From UBA2421 sp964641895 (GTDB lineage Bacteria; Planctomycetota; Phycisphaerae; Tepidisphaerales; Tepidisphaeraceae), in contig CAZXLA010000002.1 in assembly GCA_964641895.1 (NCBI GenBank), positions 1 through 64,000 on the forward strand: a stretch of DNA of 64,000 nt, written 5' to 3'. The notes under the pieces were generated by a model that was not told the DNA's origin, did not search any database, and worked only from the letters and a program-made list of their open reading frames with translations. Numbering within the stretch: the first letter of the stretch is position 1; each line of letters starts with the position of its first letter. The translations under genes and the position numbers were made by a program. Positions 24,403 to 32,727 of the stretch are shown here, in pieces.

Positions 24403-27400
24403 TACGACTGAAGCGGCCGAACGTTCCACCCGCCGCGCTGCAACGCCGCGATCGCCCGCGCTGCGGCACTGGCGGCGGTGAGCGTGGTAAAGATCGGCAC
24501 GCGGTTGGCCACGCACAGCGCGCGAATTTTGCCCTCATCCGTCGCGGGGCCCTTTTTTGTCGGCGTGTTGACCACCAATTGGATCTTGCCGTTTTTGATC
24601 AAGTCACGAATATTCGGCCGGCCTTCGGCCAGCTTGAACACGCGCTCCGTGGTGATGCCGTGTTTCGCCAACATCTGCCGCGTGCCTTCGGTGCCGACCA
24701 AGCTAAAGCCGAGGTTGGCATATTCCTTCGCGATCGGGATGGCCGCTTCCTTGTCAGCATTGCGCACCGAAATGTAGACGGTTCCTTTCGTGGGCAAATC
24801 GGTTCCGGTGGCAAGTTGCGCCTTGGCGAACGCCAGTTCAAACGTGTCATCGATGCCCATCACTTCGCCGGTCGATCGCATCTCTGGGCCGAGAATGATA
24901 TCCACACCGGGAAACTTGCTGAACGGGAACACCACTTCCTTCACGCTCACATGCTTCGGGTCGGGCGGGTCTTGCGTATAACCGAGTTCGGCGAGGGTTT
25001 TACCCGCCATCACTTTCGTCGCGATCTTGGCCCACGGCACGCCGGTGGCCTTGCCCACGAACGGCACGGTGCGCGAGGCACGCGGGTTCACTTCGATCAC
25101 AAAAATTTCGCCGTCTCGAATCGCGAACTGAACGTTCATTAATCCGCACACCCGCAATTCTTTGGCCAGCAGTTTCGCCTGACGTTTCAGCTCGGTAATG
25201 ATCTCTTTGCTAAACGTGTAAGGAGGCAGCACGCACGCGCTGTCGCCGGAGTGAATGCCGGCTTCTTCGATGTGTTCCATCACGCCGATGACGATGGCTG
25301 TCCCGGCCGTGGAGGGTGNNNNNNNNNNNNNNNNNNNNNNNNNNNNNNNNNNNNNNNNNNNNNNNNNNNNNNNNNNNNNNNNNNNNNNNNNNNNNNNNNN
25401 NNNNNNNNNNNNNNNNNNGGGTGCGTAATCGGCGATCACATCCACGTCGCACTCGTCGGCGTTGTCCAGAAACTTGTCGACCAGTATCGGTGCATCGGCA
25501 ATCGTCGAGGCATCGACCGCGTGAGCCATGTAATAGTTGAGTTGGTCTTCATCCGAAACGATCTCCATCGCCCGCCCGCCGAGCACAAAGCTGGGGCGGA
25601 CCAGGACGGGGTAACCCACCTCCCTGGCTATCTGCCGGGCCTGCTCCACGGTGCGCGCGATGCCGTTGGCGGGTTGCTTGAGGCCGACGCGCTTCAATAG
25701 ATCGCGAAATTGTTCGCGATCGCCGGCGGCGTCGAGGGAATCGATGCTTGTTCCGATGATCGGCACACCCGCTTCGTGCAACCCGCGCGCGAGGTTGAGG
25801 GGCGTTTGCCCGCCTAGCTGGACGATAATGCCTTTGACCAAGCCTCGCGCCTCCGGTGCGGCGCTAAACACCGAACCATTCACCCGCTCGCACACATTCA
25901 GCACATCTTCATGCGTCAACGGCTCGAAAAAGAGCAGATCGGACGTGTCATAATCCGTCGAAACCGTTTCCGGGTTCGAGTTGATCATGACCGCTTCATA
26001 GCCAAGTTCCTTCACCGCGAACGCTGCGTGTACGCAGCAGTAGTCGAACTCAATCCCCTGCCCAATCCGATTCGGCCCGCCGCCGATGATGATGATTTTG
26101 GGTTTGTCGGTGAGGCGGATCTCATCCTGATTTTCGATTTTTGATTTTTGGTTCTCGACTGTTGTGAATGGGGTTTCGTAAGTGCTGTAGTAATACGGCG
26201 TCGATGCTTCAAACTCGGCGGCGCAGGTGTCGACGAGTTTGTAAACGGGCTGCACTCCCGCTGATTTCCTCGCGGCACGCACCTCTAAAGGCGATTGCCC
26301 CCAAATATGTGCCAGTTGCACATCGCTGTAACCGAATCCCTTTGCGCTGCGCACCACCTCGGCAAACACCGCCGGGCGGTCCTTGCGGGATGACCAGTGC
26401 ATAGCGGCCTCTTGCGGCGTGCCTTCGAAGTCTGTCAGCTCATTCATCTGCCCCAGAAACCACCGATCAATCTTCGTCAGTTCGTAAATCTGATCGATCG
26501 TCCACCCCATCTTCAGCGCATACCGTACGTAATACAGTCGCCCCTGCGACGGCACCGCCAGTTTCCGCCGCAGGGTGTCTTCAGGGATGGGCCAATCTGC
26601 CGTAGCATGGGATTCCAACCCATTCTTTGCATTTGAAGAAACGGGTTGGAAACCCGTGCTACGCTGCGCACTTAACCACTTATCACTCTTATCCAGCCCA
26701 AATCCGAACCGTTTGACCTCCATCGACCGGATGCCCTTTTGCAGGGCTTCTTTGAACGTCCGCCCGATGGCCATGGCTTCGCCGACGCTTTTCATTTGCG
26801 TGGTGAGTGTTTCATCGGCGTCGGGGAATTTTTCGAACGTCCAGCGGGGGATTTTGACGACGACGTAGTCGATCGTCGGTTCGAAACACGCACTCGTATG
26901 CAGCCGGCCGTCGGGGGTGCTGGTGATCGGGTTGGGTAGTTCATCCAGCGTGTAACCGACCGCCAGTTTTGCGGCGATCTTAGCGATGGGATATCCGGTT
27001 GCCTTCGATGCCAGCGCGCTCGATCGCGACACGCGCGGATTCATTTCGACAACCACCATATCCCCATTATCCGGGTTAATGGCGAACTGGATATTGCTCC
27101 CGCCGGTCTCCACGCCCACGGCGCGAATGACCGCGAACGAAGCGTCGCGCATCTTCTGGTATTCTTTGTCGGTGAGCGTCTGAATCGGCGCAACCGTGAT
27201 CGAATCGCCGGTATGTACACCCATCGCATCAATGTTTTCGATCGAGCAGACGATGATGCAGTTGTCGTTGCGATCACGCACGACTTCCATCTCAAACTCT
27301 TTCCAGCCGATCACGCTCTCCTCGATCAGCACTTCATTCACCGGCGACGCATCAATCCCGCGGGTGACGATTTCTTCAAACTCCTCGATGTTGTACGCAA

Positions 27401-27956
27401 TCCCCCCGCCGGTTCCGCCGAGGGTGAACGCGGGGCGAATAATTAACGGGAGGCCGATGTCTTCAAGCACCTTGCGTGCGTCATCCATCGTATGAACGAC
27501 GCCGGAGCGCGGCACGTTCAGGCCGATCTTGATCATGAGGTCTTTGAATACCTGCCGATCTTCGCCTTTGAAGATCGCCTCGCGGTCGGCGCCGATCATT
27601 TTGACGTTGTGCTTCTGCAGGATGCCTTTGTCCCAACAGGCCATGCCGGTATTGAGCCCCGTCTGCCCACCCAATGTCGGCAAGAGCGCATCAACGGGTG
27701 TGCCGCTTGCCGCTTCGCGGATCAGAATCTTTTCGACCGCTTCGGGCGTAATCGGCTCGATATAAGTCGCATCGGCGAACTCCGGATCGGTCATAATGGT
27801 GGCGGGGTTGCTGTTGATCAGCACCACGCGGTACCCTTCTTCGCGCAGCGCGCGGCAGGCCTGCACGCCGGAGTAATCGAATTCGCACCCCTGCCCGATG
27901 ACAATGGGGCCGGAGCCGATGATCAGGATCGAATGGATGTCGGTGCGTCGGGGCAT
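24384..27956 (-). CDS. Carbamoyl-phosphate synthase large subunit (interrupted by an assembly gap)
   Basis: Makes carbamoyl phosphate for pyrimidine and arginine synthesis using ammonia from the small subunit, which is not in the window. Two ATP-grasp halves are clear: the first from IIGSGPIVIGQGCEFDYSGV, the second from IIGGGPNRIGQGIEFDYCCV, ending in an MGS-like domain. The coding region contains 100 Ns at 25319-25418 but stays in frame. Two stretches absent from the family are encoded by repeats: STGFQPVSSNAKNGLES with HATADW (about residue 431) and ENQKSKIENQ in the linker between halves. Without these and the Ns it would have about 1,120 residues. The gene ends with TGA, as normal stops here do. 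Confidence 0.95.
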   Translation of the reverse strand: MPRRTDIHSILIIGSGPIVIGQGCEFDYSGVQACRALREEGYRVVLINSNPATIMTDPEFADATYIEPITPEAVEKILIREAASGTPVDALLPTLGGQTGLNTGMACWDKGILQKHNVKMIGADREAIFKGEDRQVFKDLMIKIGLNVPRSGVVHTMDDARKVLEDIGLPLIIRPAFTLGGTGGGIAYNIEEFEEIVTRGIDASPVNEVLIEESVIGWKEFEMEVVRDRNDNCIIVCSIENIDAMGVHTGDSITVAPIQTLTDKEYQKMRDASFAVIRAVGVETGGSNIQFAINPDNGDMVVVEMNPRVSRSSALASKATGYPIAKIAAKLAVGYTLDELPNPITSTPDGRLHTSACFEPTIDYVVVKIPRWTFEKFPDADETLTTQMKSVGEAMAIGRTFKEALQKGIRSMEVKRFGFGLDKSDKWLSAQRSTGFQPVSSNAKNGLESHATADWPIPEDTLRRKLAVPSQGRLYYVRYALKMGWTIDQIYELTKIDRWFLGQMNELTDFEGTPQEAAMHWSSRKDRPAVFAEVVRSAKGFGYSDVQLAHIWGQSPLEVRAARKSAGVQPVYKLVDTCAAEFEASTPYYYSTYETPFTTVENQKSKIENQDEIRLTDKPKIIIIGGGPNRIGQGIEFDYCCVHAAFAVKELGYEAVMINSNPETVSTDYDTSDLLFFEPLTHEDVLNVCERVNGSVFSAAPEARGLVKGIIVQLGGQTPLNLARGLHEAGVPIIGTSIDSLDAAGDREQFRDLLKRVGLKQPANGIARTVEQARQIAREVGYPVLVRPSFVLGGRAMEIVSDEDQLNYYMAHAVDASTIADAPILVDKFLDNADECDVDVIADYAPXXXXXXXXXXXXXXXXXXXXXXXXXXXXXXXXXXPSTAGTAIVIGVMEHIEEAGIHSGDSACVLPPYTFSKEIITELKRQAKLLAKELRVCGLMNVQFAIRDGEIFVIEVNPRASRTVPFVGKATGVPWAKIATKVMAGKTLAELGYTQDPPDPKHVSVKEVVFPFSKFPGVDIILGPEMRSTGEVMGIDDTFELAFAKAQLATGTDLPTKGTVYISVRNADKEAAIPIAKEYANLGFSLVGTEGTRQMLAKHGITTERVFKLAEGRPNIRDLIKNGKIQLVVNTPTKKGPATDEGKIRALCVANRVPIFTTLTAASAAARAIAALQRGGWNVRPLQSYHTSRG
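25319..25418. other. Assembly gap (100 Ns) inside carB
   Basis: A 100-base placeholder. The sequence left of it ends in GGAGGGTG and the sequence right of it begins GGGTGCG, sharing five bases. Joining on those five bases removes 105 bases, keeps the frame and gives ADYAPSTAGTAIVIG, close to the expected length. Confidence 0.95.
26128..26156. repeat. GATTTTTGATTTTT-type repeat inside carB
   Basis: Reads TGATTTTCGATTTTTGATTT then TTGGTTCTC, coding ENQKSKIENQ on the minus strand. Low-complexity repeats of this style are common as intergenic elements in related genomes (from general knowledge). Confidence 0.65.
26601..26663. repeat. CGGGTTGGAAACCCG inverted repeat inside carB
   Basis: Arms CGTAGCATGGGATTCCAACC (26601) and GGTTGGAAACCCGTGCTACG (26644-26663) surround a loop of about 17 bases. 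A related intergenic copy lies at 56168-56207. Confidence 0.85.
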
Positions 27957-28063
27957 TATTAGTCTTCGGTGTCCTTTGTTAACACGGGTCAGGATCGTTG
28001 CGGTAATCTACAGGCTGTCGACCGAAACAAAAACTTAGTCACACGTCCATTGGAGCAAAGTTT

Positions 28064-29068
28064 ATGATTCATTTCGCGATCGTCGGCTGCGGCGGAATGG
28101 CCAAATGGCACGCCGAGCAATTACAGAAAATCGAAGAAGCCAAAGTGGTGGCGCTGTGCGACGTACGCCCCGAGCAGACGGCCGAGTTCAAACAAAAGTA
28201 TTTTAAAGACGCGGTTGAATACGCCGACCTCGCCGCTTTGCTAAAAAACCCGCCGGCCAAGCTCGATGCGGTGGTTCTGGTGACGCCTCACACGCAGCAC
28301 TACGCCGAAAGCAAATCAGCCCTTGAAGCCGGACTGCACGTGCTGGTTGAAAAGCCGATGGTGACGAATGTCGAGCATGCCTACGACCTTTGGAAAACCG
28401 TCAACAAAACCGGCAAACACCTGGGCATCACCTTTCAGGCACCCTACACGCCGGAGTATCAGGCGATTGCGCGCCTGCGGGACGCCGGGCAGATGGGCAC
28501 GCCGCAGATTATTTCCGGCTGGCTGGCTCAGGGATGGAAAACCGCGACCGCCGGCACATGGCGGCAAGACCCGGCCAAATCCGGCGGCGGGCAGATGTAT
28601 GACAGCGGCGCGCACGTGTTCAACGGCATCATGTGGATCATGAACAGCCCGGTGATTGAAGTGGCGTGTTTTTACGATCGATGCGATACGCCCGTCGATA
28701 TCAATGGCGTGGCGATCATGAAATTCGCCAACGGCGCGATGGGCTCGGTTTCCATCGGCGGAAACTCGCCGGGGTGGGATGTATCCATCACCCTGCAAAC
28801 CGATCAGATGGTCATCAAAACCGGCCCTCACGGCGGCTTTCTGGAAATGACCAAGGGCGGCAAAAAGTTTTACCCCCGCGTCGAACAAGACGACCACCCC
28901 GCCGCCGGCACGCCCCACTTAAACTTTGTGCATGCGATTCTCGGCAAGGAAGAACTGATTGCCCCGGTTCGCTACGGCGTGCTGCTGAGCGCGCTCATGG
29001 ATGCATTGTACGAGTCGGCGGAGAAACAGTCGCCCGTGAAGGTAAAGCCCGTGCCGGACGCGCTGTAG
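28064..29068 (+). CDS. Gfo/Idh/MocA-family oxidoreductase
   Basis: NAD(P)-dependent dehydrogenase of unknown sugar or inositol substrate, 334 residues. The Rossmann start IVGCGGMAKWHAEQLQKI is at residues 6-23 and the family motif EKPMVTNVEHA at about 92. The C-terminal alpha/beta domain includes GGGQMYDSGAHVFNGIMWI, with the conserved D and H of the active site. A GGAG site lies 9 bases before the ATG. It is the first of two adjacent sugar-metabolism-like genes; the TIM-barrel protein follows 185 bases later, a pairing common in planctomycetes. The substrate cannot be told. Confidence 0.88.
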   Translation: MIHFAIVGCGGMAKWHAEQLQKIEEAKVVALCDVRPEQTAEFKQKYFKDAVEYADLAALLKNPPAKLDAVVLVTPHTQHYAESKSALEAGLHVLVEKPMVTNVEHAYDLWKTVNKTGKHLGITFQAPYTPEYQAIARLRDAGQMGTPQIISGWLAQGWKTATAGTWRQDPAKSGGGQMYDSGAHVFNGIMWIMNSPVIEVACFYDRCDTPVDINGVAIMKFANGAMGSVSIGGNSPGWDVSITLQTDQMVIKTGPHGGFLEMTKGGKKFYPRVEQDDHPAAGTPHLNFVHAILGKEELIAPVRYGVLLSALMDALYESAEKQSPVKVKPVPDAL

Positions 29069-29179
29069 GCCGAATGCATTCCGCTAAGGACCGTGGGTGT
29101 CTTAGCGCTACTTCTTTTTACTAGTACACACTAACAATAGTCCGTCGTGCCAACGTTCAATTTAATAGGAGCGTGCGAC

Positions 29180-29257
29180 ATGACGGACGCCACTCTAAAT
29201 CCCCTCGACCGATTGTCGCGGCTTTATGCAACGCCATCTGTACAATCGTTTGCATGA
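29180..29257 (+). CDS. Possible 25-residue leader peptide overlapping the TIM-barrel gene
   Basis: ATG at 29180 follows TAGGAGC with good spacing and encodes MTDATLNPLDRLSRLYATPS plus VQSFA, ending in a TGA that overlaps the next ATG as ATGA. This arrangement suggests translational coupling. A closely similar stretch, AAATCCCCGCGACCGATGGT, lies just upstream of the acetyltransferase on the minus strand at 30838-30880, so it may instead be a repeat. No function is known. Confidence 0.4.
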   Translation: MTDATLNPLDRLSRLYATPSVQSFA

Positions 29258-30153
29258 AAGCTTTGAAGTGTGCCGTTACGAGTGGATCGCTGGCCGACGA
29301 CATCCGCGCCGCCGCGGCGATGGCACAGGCTTTGAAGTTTTCGGGGCTGGTGGTTCCCACGCGCACTGCGGCGGTGGATTTGACCGAACTCAGCAAGACC
29401 GGCTCACGCGAATATCGGCACATTGTTTCATCATTCGATCTGCAGCTCGTAGCGATCGAATGTACGCTGGGTAAAGACGGGTTCTCGCCGAAGTCGGATA
29501 TCGATCGATCGCTTTCGCGTTTGGGCAAAGTCATCACCGCCGCCGTCGAATTGGGTCTGGCGATGGTTTGCCTCGACCTAGGCCCGTTGCCGATTCCGCC
29601 TCTGGGCGAAAAACCCAAGCCAAAAATTAGTCCCGAGCAAGCAGGCTTGATCATCATCCCCGAACTCAAGCCGGAGGCTTCAGCCCCGGATTCTTCGCGC
29701 GTCGAAAAACGTGATCTCGCGTTCGAAGCGACCGTTACAGGTGCGCTCCAGGCACTCGGCCAGATCGCCGATCGACTCGGCACGATCATCGCTTTGCGAT
29801 CAAGCCTCGCCGGATTCGCATCGCTCGAACATGCCATTGTCGGAAGCGGCTGCCCCTGGTTCGGCGTCGACTTGGACACGGTTCACATGCTCGCGGATGA
29901 GTGGTCGAGCGATGAGATTTTTTCGCGACTGGGATCGCACATTCGCCACGTTCGCGCCCGCGACGCCACGAAAGGAACCGGCGGTCGAGTTTTGCCGTGC
30001 GCGGTTGGTGCCGGAAGTGTGGATTGGCCGGCGCTGTTGGGCAATCTCGATGCTGCGGATTACCGGGGGTTTGTCACGATCGACAGTACAGATTTGCCGA
30101 ACCGCGCTACCGCCGCAGCACAGGGTCTGCAGGTGTTCGCGCGACTGAAATGA
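29254..30153 (+). CDS. Sugar phosphate isomerase/epimerase-like TIM-barrel protein
   Basis: A 299-residue protein of the xylose-isomerase-like TIM-barrel superfamily. Barrel strands are visible: ALKCAVTSGSLADD, LQLVAIECTLG, LGLAMVCLDLGPLP, GVDLDTVHML and SHIRHVRARDATKGTGGRVL with the metal-site His and Asp. GAGSVDWPALLGNL and DYRGFVTID close the fold. The insert ELKPEASAPDSSRVEK at about residue 140 is a repeat-encoded stretch. The ATG at 29254 overlaps the stop of a possible leader peptide and has little ribosome binding site of its own. It probably acts with the upstream oxidoreductase on an unknown sugar. Confidence 0.75.
   Translation: MKALKCAVTSGSLADDIRAAAAMAQALKFSGLVVPTRTAAVDLTELSKTGSREYRHIVSSFDLQLVAIECTLGKDGFSPKSDIDRSLSRLGKVITAAVELGLAMVCLDLGPLPIPPLGEKPKPKISPEQAGLIIIPELKPEASAPDSSRVEKRDLAFEATVTGALQALGQIADRLGTIIALRSSLAGFASLEHAIVGSGCPWFGVDLDTVHMLADEWSSDEIFSRLGSHIRHVRARDATKGTGGRVLPCAVGAGSVDWPALLGNLDAADYRGFVTIDSTDLPNRATAAAQGLQVFARLK
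29665..29700. repeat. AAGCCGGAGGCTTCAGCCCC repeat inside the TIM-barrel gene
   Basis: Reads AAGCCGGAGGCTTCAGCCCC then GGATTCTTCGCG, matching intergenic copies at 22297 and 22434-22505 and a coding copy at 40672-40701. Translated KPEASAPDSSR. Confidence 0.9.
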
Positions 30154-30375
30154 CGAAACCAGAAATTCGAATTAAACCCGAATGACGAACGAAGAATTTC
30201 ATGGCGGTGGGACAGACATTCCTGTCTGTCACGGCATTCCATGCCTTTCGAATTTCACCAATCGCGTGGAACACGATGGCAGACAGGAATGTCTGCCCCA
30301 CCAGCTAAACAGCGATCAATCTTCATTCGAGCTTCTTCATTCGGATTTGATTCGGATTTCTGGTTTCGTCATTGG
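30150..30375. repeat. Composite nested fold-back element
   Basis: The outer arms are TGACGAAACCAGAAATTCGA (30150) and TCGGATTTCTGGTTTCGTCA (30354-30373). Nested inside is a second inverted pair of the GGGACAGACATTCCTGTCTG family (30208 and 30277-30301). It spans the whole space between the TIM-barrel and acetyltransferase genes and supplies the last codons of the latter. Confidence 0.8.
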
Positions 30376-30825
30376 GGTTCGCCCGAGTGTTGCTTCCATC
30401 ACGTCGTAGTGGGTGAGATGCATTCCAAGCGATTCGTAAGTCCGCTTCGCGCGCGTGTTGTCTCGGTCCACATACAGCCGCAGGCCGACCGCGCCAGCTT
30501 CCCTCGCGGCCGATTCAACATATTTGTACATCGCCCGAAACGCGCCACATCGGCGATAGTCGGGAGCGACATAGACGCTTTGAAACCACCACATGTCGCC
30601 GTTGCGCCAGTCGCTCCATTCGTGGGTAATCATGCAACAGCCGACGACGGCACCATCAATTACGGCTGCAAAATACATGGCCTTGTTCGCATCGGCCAAC
30701 GCACTTTGTACGCCGGCGAGAATGGTTGCCGGGTCGAGGCGGACTGATTCGGTTTCCAGCGCCATGGCGGTGTTAAAGTCGGCGATGGTTTGCGTGTCGG
30801 CGAGGGTTGCCGGGCGAACATTCAC
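30337..30825 (-). CDS. GNAT-family N-acetyltransferase
   Basis: Acetyl-CoA-dependent transferase of 162 residues, substrate unknown. The GTG at 30823-30825 has a clear GGGAGG site 6 bases upstream and gives MNVRPATLADTQTIADFNTA, the usual GNAT start. The acetyl-CoA loop is seen as SVYVAPDYRRCGAFRAMYKY near residue 85, followed by GLRLYVDRDNTRAKRTYESL. The final residues MTKPEIRIKSE and the TGA stop come from a dispersed repeat, so the original C-terminus has been replaced. It is convergent with the TIM-barrel gene. Confidence 0.85.
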   Translation of the reverse strand: MNVRPATLADTQTIADFNTAMALETESVRLDPATILAGVQSALADANKAMYFAAVIDGAVVGCCMITHEWSDWRNGDMWWFQSVYVAPDYRRCGAFRAMYKYVESAAREAGAVGLRLYVDRDNTRAKRTYESLGMHLTHYDVMEATLGRTPMTKPEIRIKSE

Positions 30826-30929
30826 AATAAGCCTCCCATAAAGCCGTGACCATCGGTCGCGGGGATTTACCTTGGCCAAATTCAACGATGCGACAACAAC
30901 AAGCTACGCTTTTGTTAATCTTGCGCACT

Positions 30930-30950
30930 ACCGCCGCCACTGGCGGCGGC
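30930..30950 (-). terminator. Possible terminator after ruvB
   Basis: CCGCCGCC and GGCGGCGG pair around a 4-base loop just past the ruvB stop codon. The downstream bases on the minus strand are only weakly T-rich. Confidence 0.4.
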
Positions 30951-30951
30951 T

Positions 30952-31989
30952 TTATGGGTCGAACAATGGCGCGTTCCCGTTCTCAGGTTCGCGCCATTTC
31001 AGGCCCAGGTGCTCGCACGCCGGCTTGGTCACCCGGCGGCCCTGCCGCGTTCTCGTCAGCAGCGCCTGCTGAAGCAGATACGGCTCGACCACGTCTTCGA
31101 GCGTATCACGCTCTTCACCAAGCGTGGCGGCGACGGCTTCGATGCCCACCGGCCCGCCAGCGTATACTTCGATGATGGTTCGCAGGAACGCACGATCCTG
31201 CTCATCCAGCCCGCGATGGTCGATGCCCTCGAGTTCCAAGGCGCGGCGCGTCATCGCCATGGTTACTTTGCCGTCGCCTTCGACCAGTGCAAAATCGCGC
31301 ACCCGGCGGAGCAGCCGAATCGCCACGCGCGGCGTGCCGCGACTTCGGGTTGATAGCTCTCTGAGCGCCATCTCTTCGCACTTCAACTCGAGCTTGCGCG
31401 CGTTGGCGTAAAGAATCTGCAGCAAATCTTCCGGCGGATAAAAATCAACGTGCGCCACAATCCCGAACCGCGACCGCATCGGACTGGTGAGCAATCCGAT
31501 CCGCGTCGTGGCGCCAATGAGCGTAAACGGCTTCACCTGCACTGTGATTGTGCGAGCGTGTACGCCGGCTTCCATGGTCAGATCAATCTTGAAATCTTCC
31601 ATCGCCGAATAAAGCGACTCTTCGACCACCACCGGCAGGCGATGGATTTCATCGATGAACAGCACATCGCCATGGCTCAGGCGGTTGAGGATGCCCGTGA
31701 GATCGGCCCCGCGTGTGATCGCCGGCCCGGCCACCACGTGTACAGCGGTGCCAACTTCATTCGCGATCACATGCGCCAGCGATGTTTTCCCCAACCCCGG
31801 CGGGCCGTGCAGCAGCACATGCTCCACCGGGTCTTTCCGCTTCACCGCCGCCCGCACCGCGATGCTCAGCTTGGTGATCACCTGCTTCTGGCCGACGTAC
31901 TCGTCAAACCGCTGCGGGCGCGTCGTCGGCCCGCGCGACGGTTCTTCGTCACGCTGCGCCTCGGCGGAGATGATTCGTTCTCGGGCCAT
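30952..31989 (-). CDS. Holliday junction branch migration helicase RuvB
   Basis: Hexameric AAA+ motor that drives branch migration with RuvA. The 345-residue protein has Walker A GPPGLGKTSLAHVIA, Walker B VLFIDEIHRLP, sensor 1 FTLIGATTRIGLLTSPMRSRFG and the C-terminal winged-helix portion with RQGRRVTKPACEHLGL. This is the standard length. It is third in the order ruvC-ruvA-ruvB on the minus strand, 41 bases after ruvA, with a short GTAC-type repeat arm in that space. Confidence 0.97.
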   Translation of the reverse strand: MARERIISAEAQRDEEPSRGPTTRPQRFDEYVGQKQVITKLSIAVRAAVKRKDPVEHVLLHGPPGLGKTSLAHVIANEVGTAVHVVAGPAITRGADLTGILNRLSHGDVLFIDEIHRLPVVVEESLYSAMEDFKIDLTMEAGVHARTITVQVKPFTLIGATTRIGLLTSPMRSRFGIVAHVDFYPPEDLLQILYANARKLELKCEEMALRELSTRSRGTPRVAIRLLRRVRDFALVEGDGKVTMAMTRRALELEGIDHRGLDEQDRAFLRTIIEVYAGGPVGIEAVAATLGEERDTLEDVVEPYLLQQALLTRTRQGRRVTKPACEHLGLKWREPENGNAPLFDP

Positions 31990-31995
31990 GCTCTT

Positions 31996-32030
31996 GCCTC
32001 CCCCTCCCGGCGTACCAAGAGGGGGAAATA
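31996..32030. repeat. GTAC-family repeat arm between ruvA and ruvB
   Basis: Reads CTCCCCCTCCCGGCGTACCA then AGAGGGGGA, an isolated short palindrome of the family at 24-135. Confidence 0.6.
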
Positions 32031-32654
32031 CTACGACGCGTGCAACTTCAACATCACAGGTACCAAATCCTCCGCGCGCGAAAGTTTTGAATCCGTCTGC
32101 TTCGCACGCTCCAACAAGTTTTCGGCTTCAAGACGCCGCAAACCGATCTGCGGCCCGCACACCAGCGCGATGGCCGCCTCGTCTTCACTCGACCGGCGGA
32201 CGGCCCTTACTTCAATCACCGGGGCCGCCAAAAACGCCGCCATTTTGCCCGATAGCGTCGCGATGATGGTCTCGGCCATTCGTTTGCCGATCTGCGGAAG
32301 TTCGACAAGGAACCGCGTGTTGCCGCTTTCAATCGCGTGCGCCACCTGCTCGATCGGCTGTATCAGGCACTTCAACGCCTTCCGCGGGCCGATGCCGTTC
32401 ACCGTCGTGAACAGTTCAAAAAATTTCTTCTCACTCGTCCGCCGGAAGCCGATCAGCCGTGGCTCGAGGTTGCCGCGGTTCGGATCACCTTCGAGATAAC
32501 AGAGCGTGTGCAGGAACACGTCCTGCCCCATTTGTGACCGCAGTTGTTCGATCTCGCCGGCACACACCAGCAATTCGTACCGCATCGGCCCGATGTCGAG
32601 TTCGACGCGGTCGTCATGCACAGCCGCGAGTTTGCCGGTGACGGCACAGATCAT
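32031..32654 (-). CDS. Holliday junction DNA helicase subunit RuvA
   Basis: Tetrameric junction-binding protein that positions RuvB rings, 207 residues. The N-terminal OB fold begins MICAVTGKLAAVHDDRVELD. Two helix-hairpin-helix motifs follow: LFTTVNGIGPRKALKCL and LVELPQIGKRMAETIIATL. The C-terminal helical domain that contacts RuvB is reduced but present. It lies between ruvC (73 bases upstream) and ruvB. Confidence 0.95.
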   Translation of the reverse strand: MICAVTGKLAAVHDDRVELDIGPMRYELLVCAGEIEQLRSQMGQDVFLHTLCYLEGDPNRGNLEPRLIGFRRTSEKKFFELFTTVNGIGPRKALKCLIQPIEQVAHAIESGNTRFLVELPQIGKRMAETIIATLSGKMAAFLAAPVIEVRAVRRSSEDEAAIALVCGPQIGLRRLEAENLLERAKQTDSKLSRAEDLVPVMLKLHAS

Positions 32655-32727
32655 GCCGCGAGGTTAACCGAACATCCGGCGAATTTGAATTGTGCCTGCG
32701 GGGAACGAATCATCGTTGGTTTTCGTC

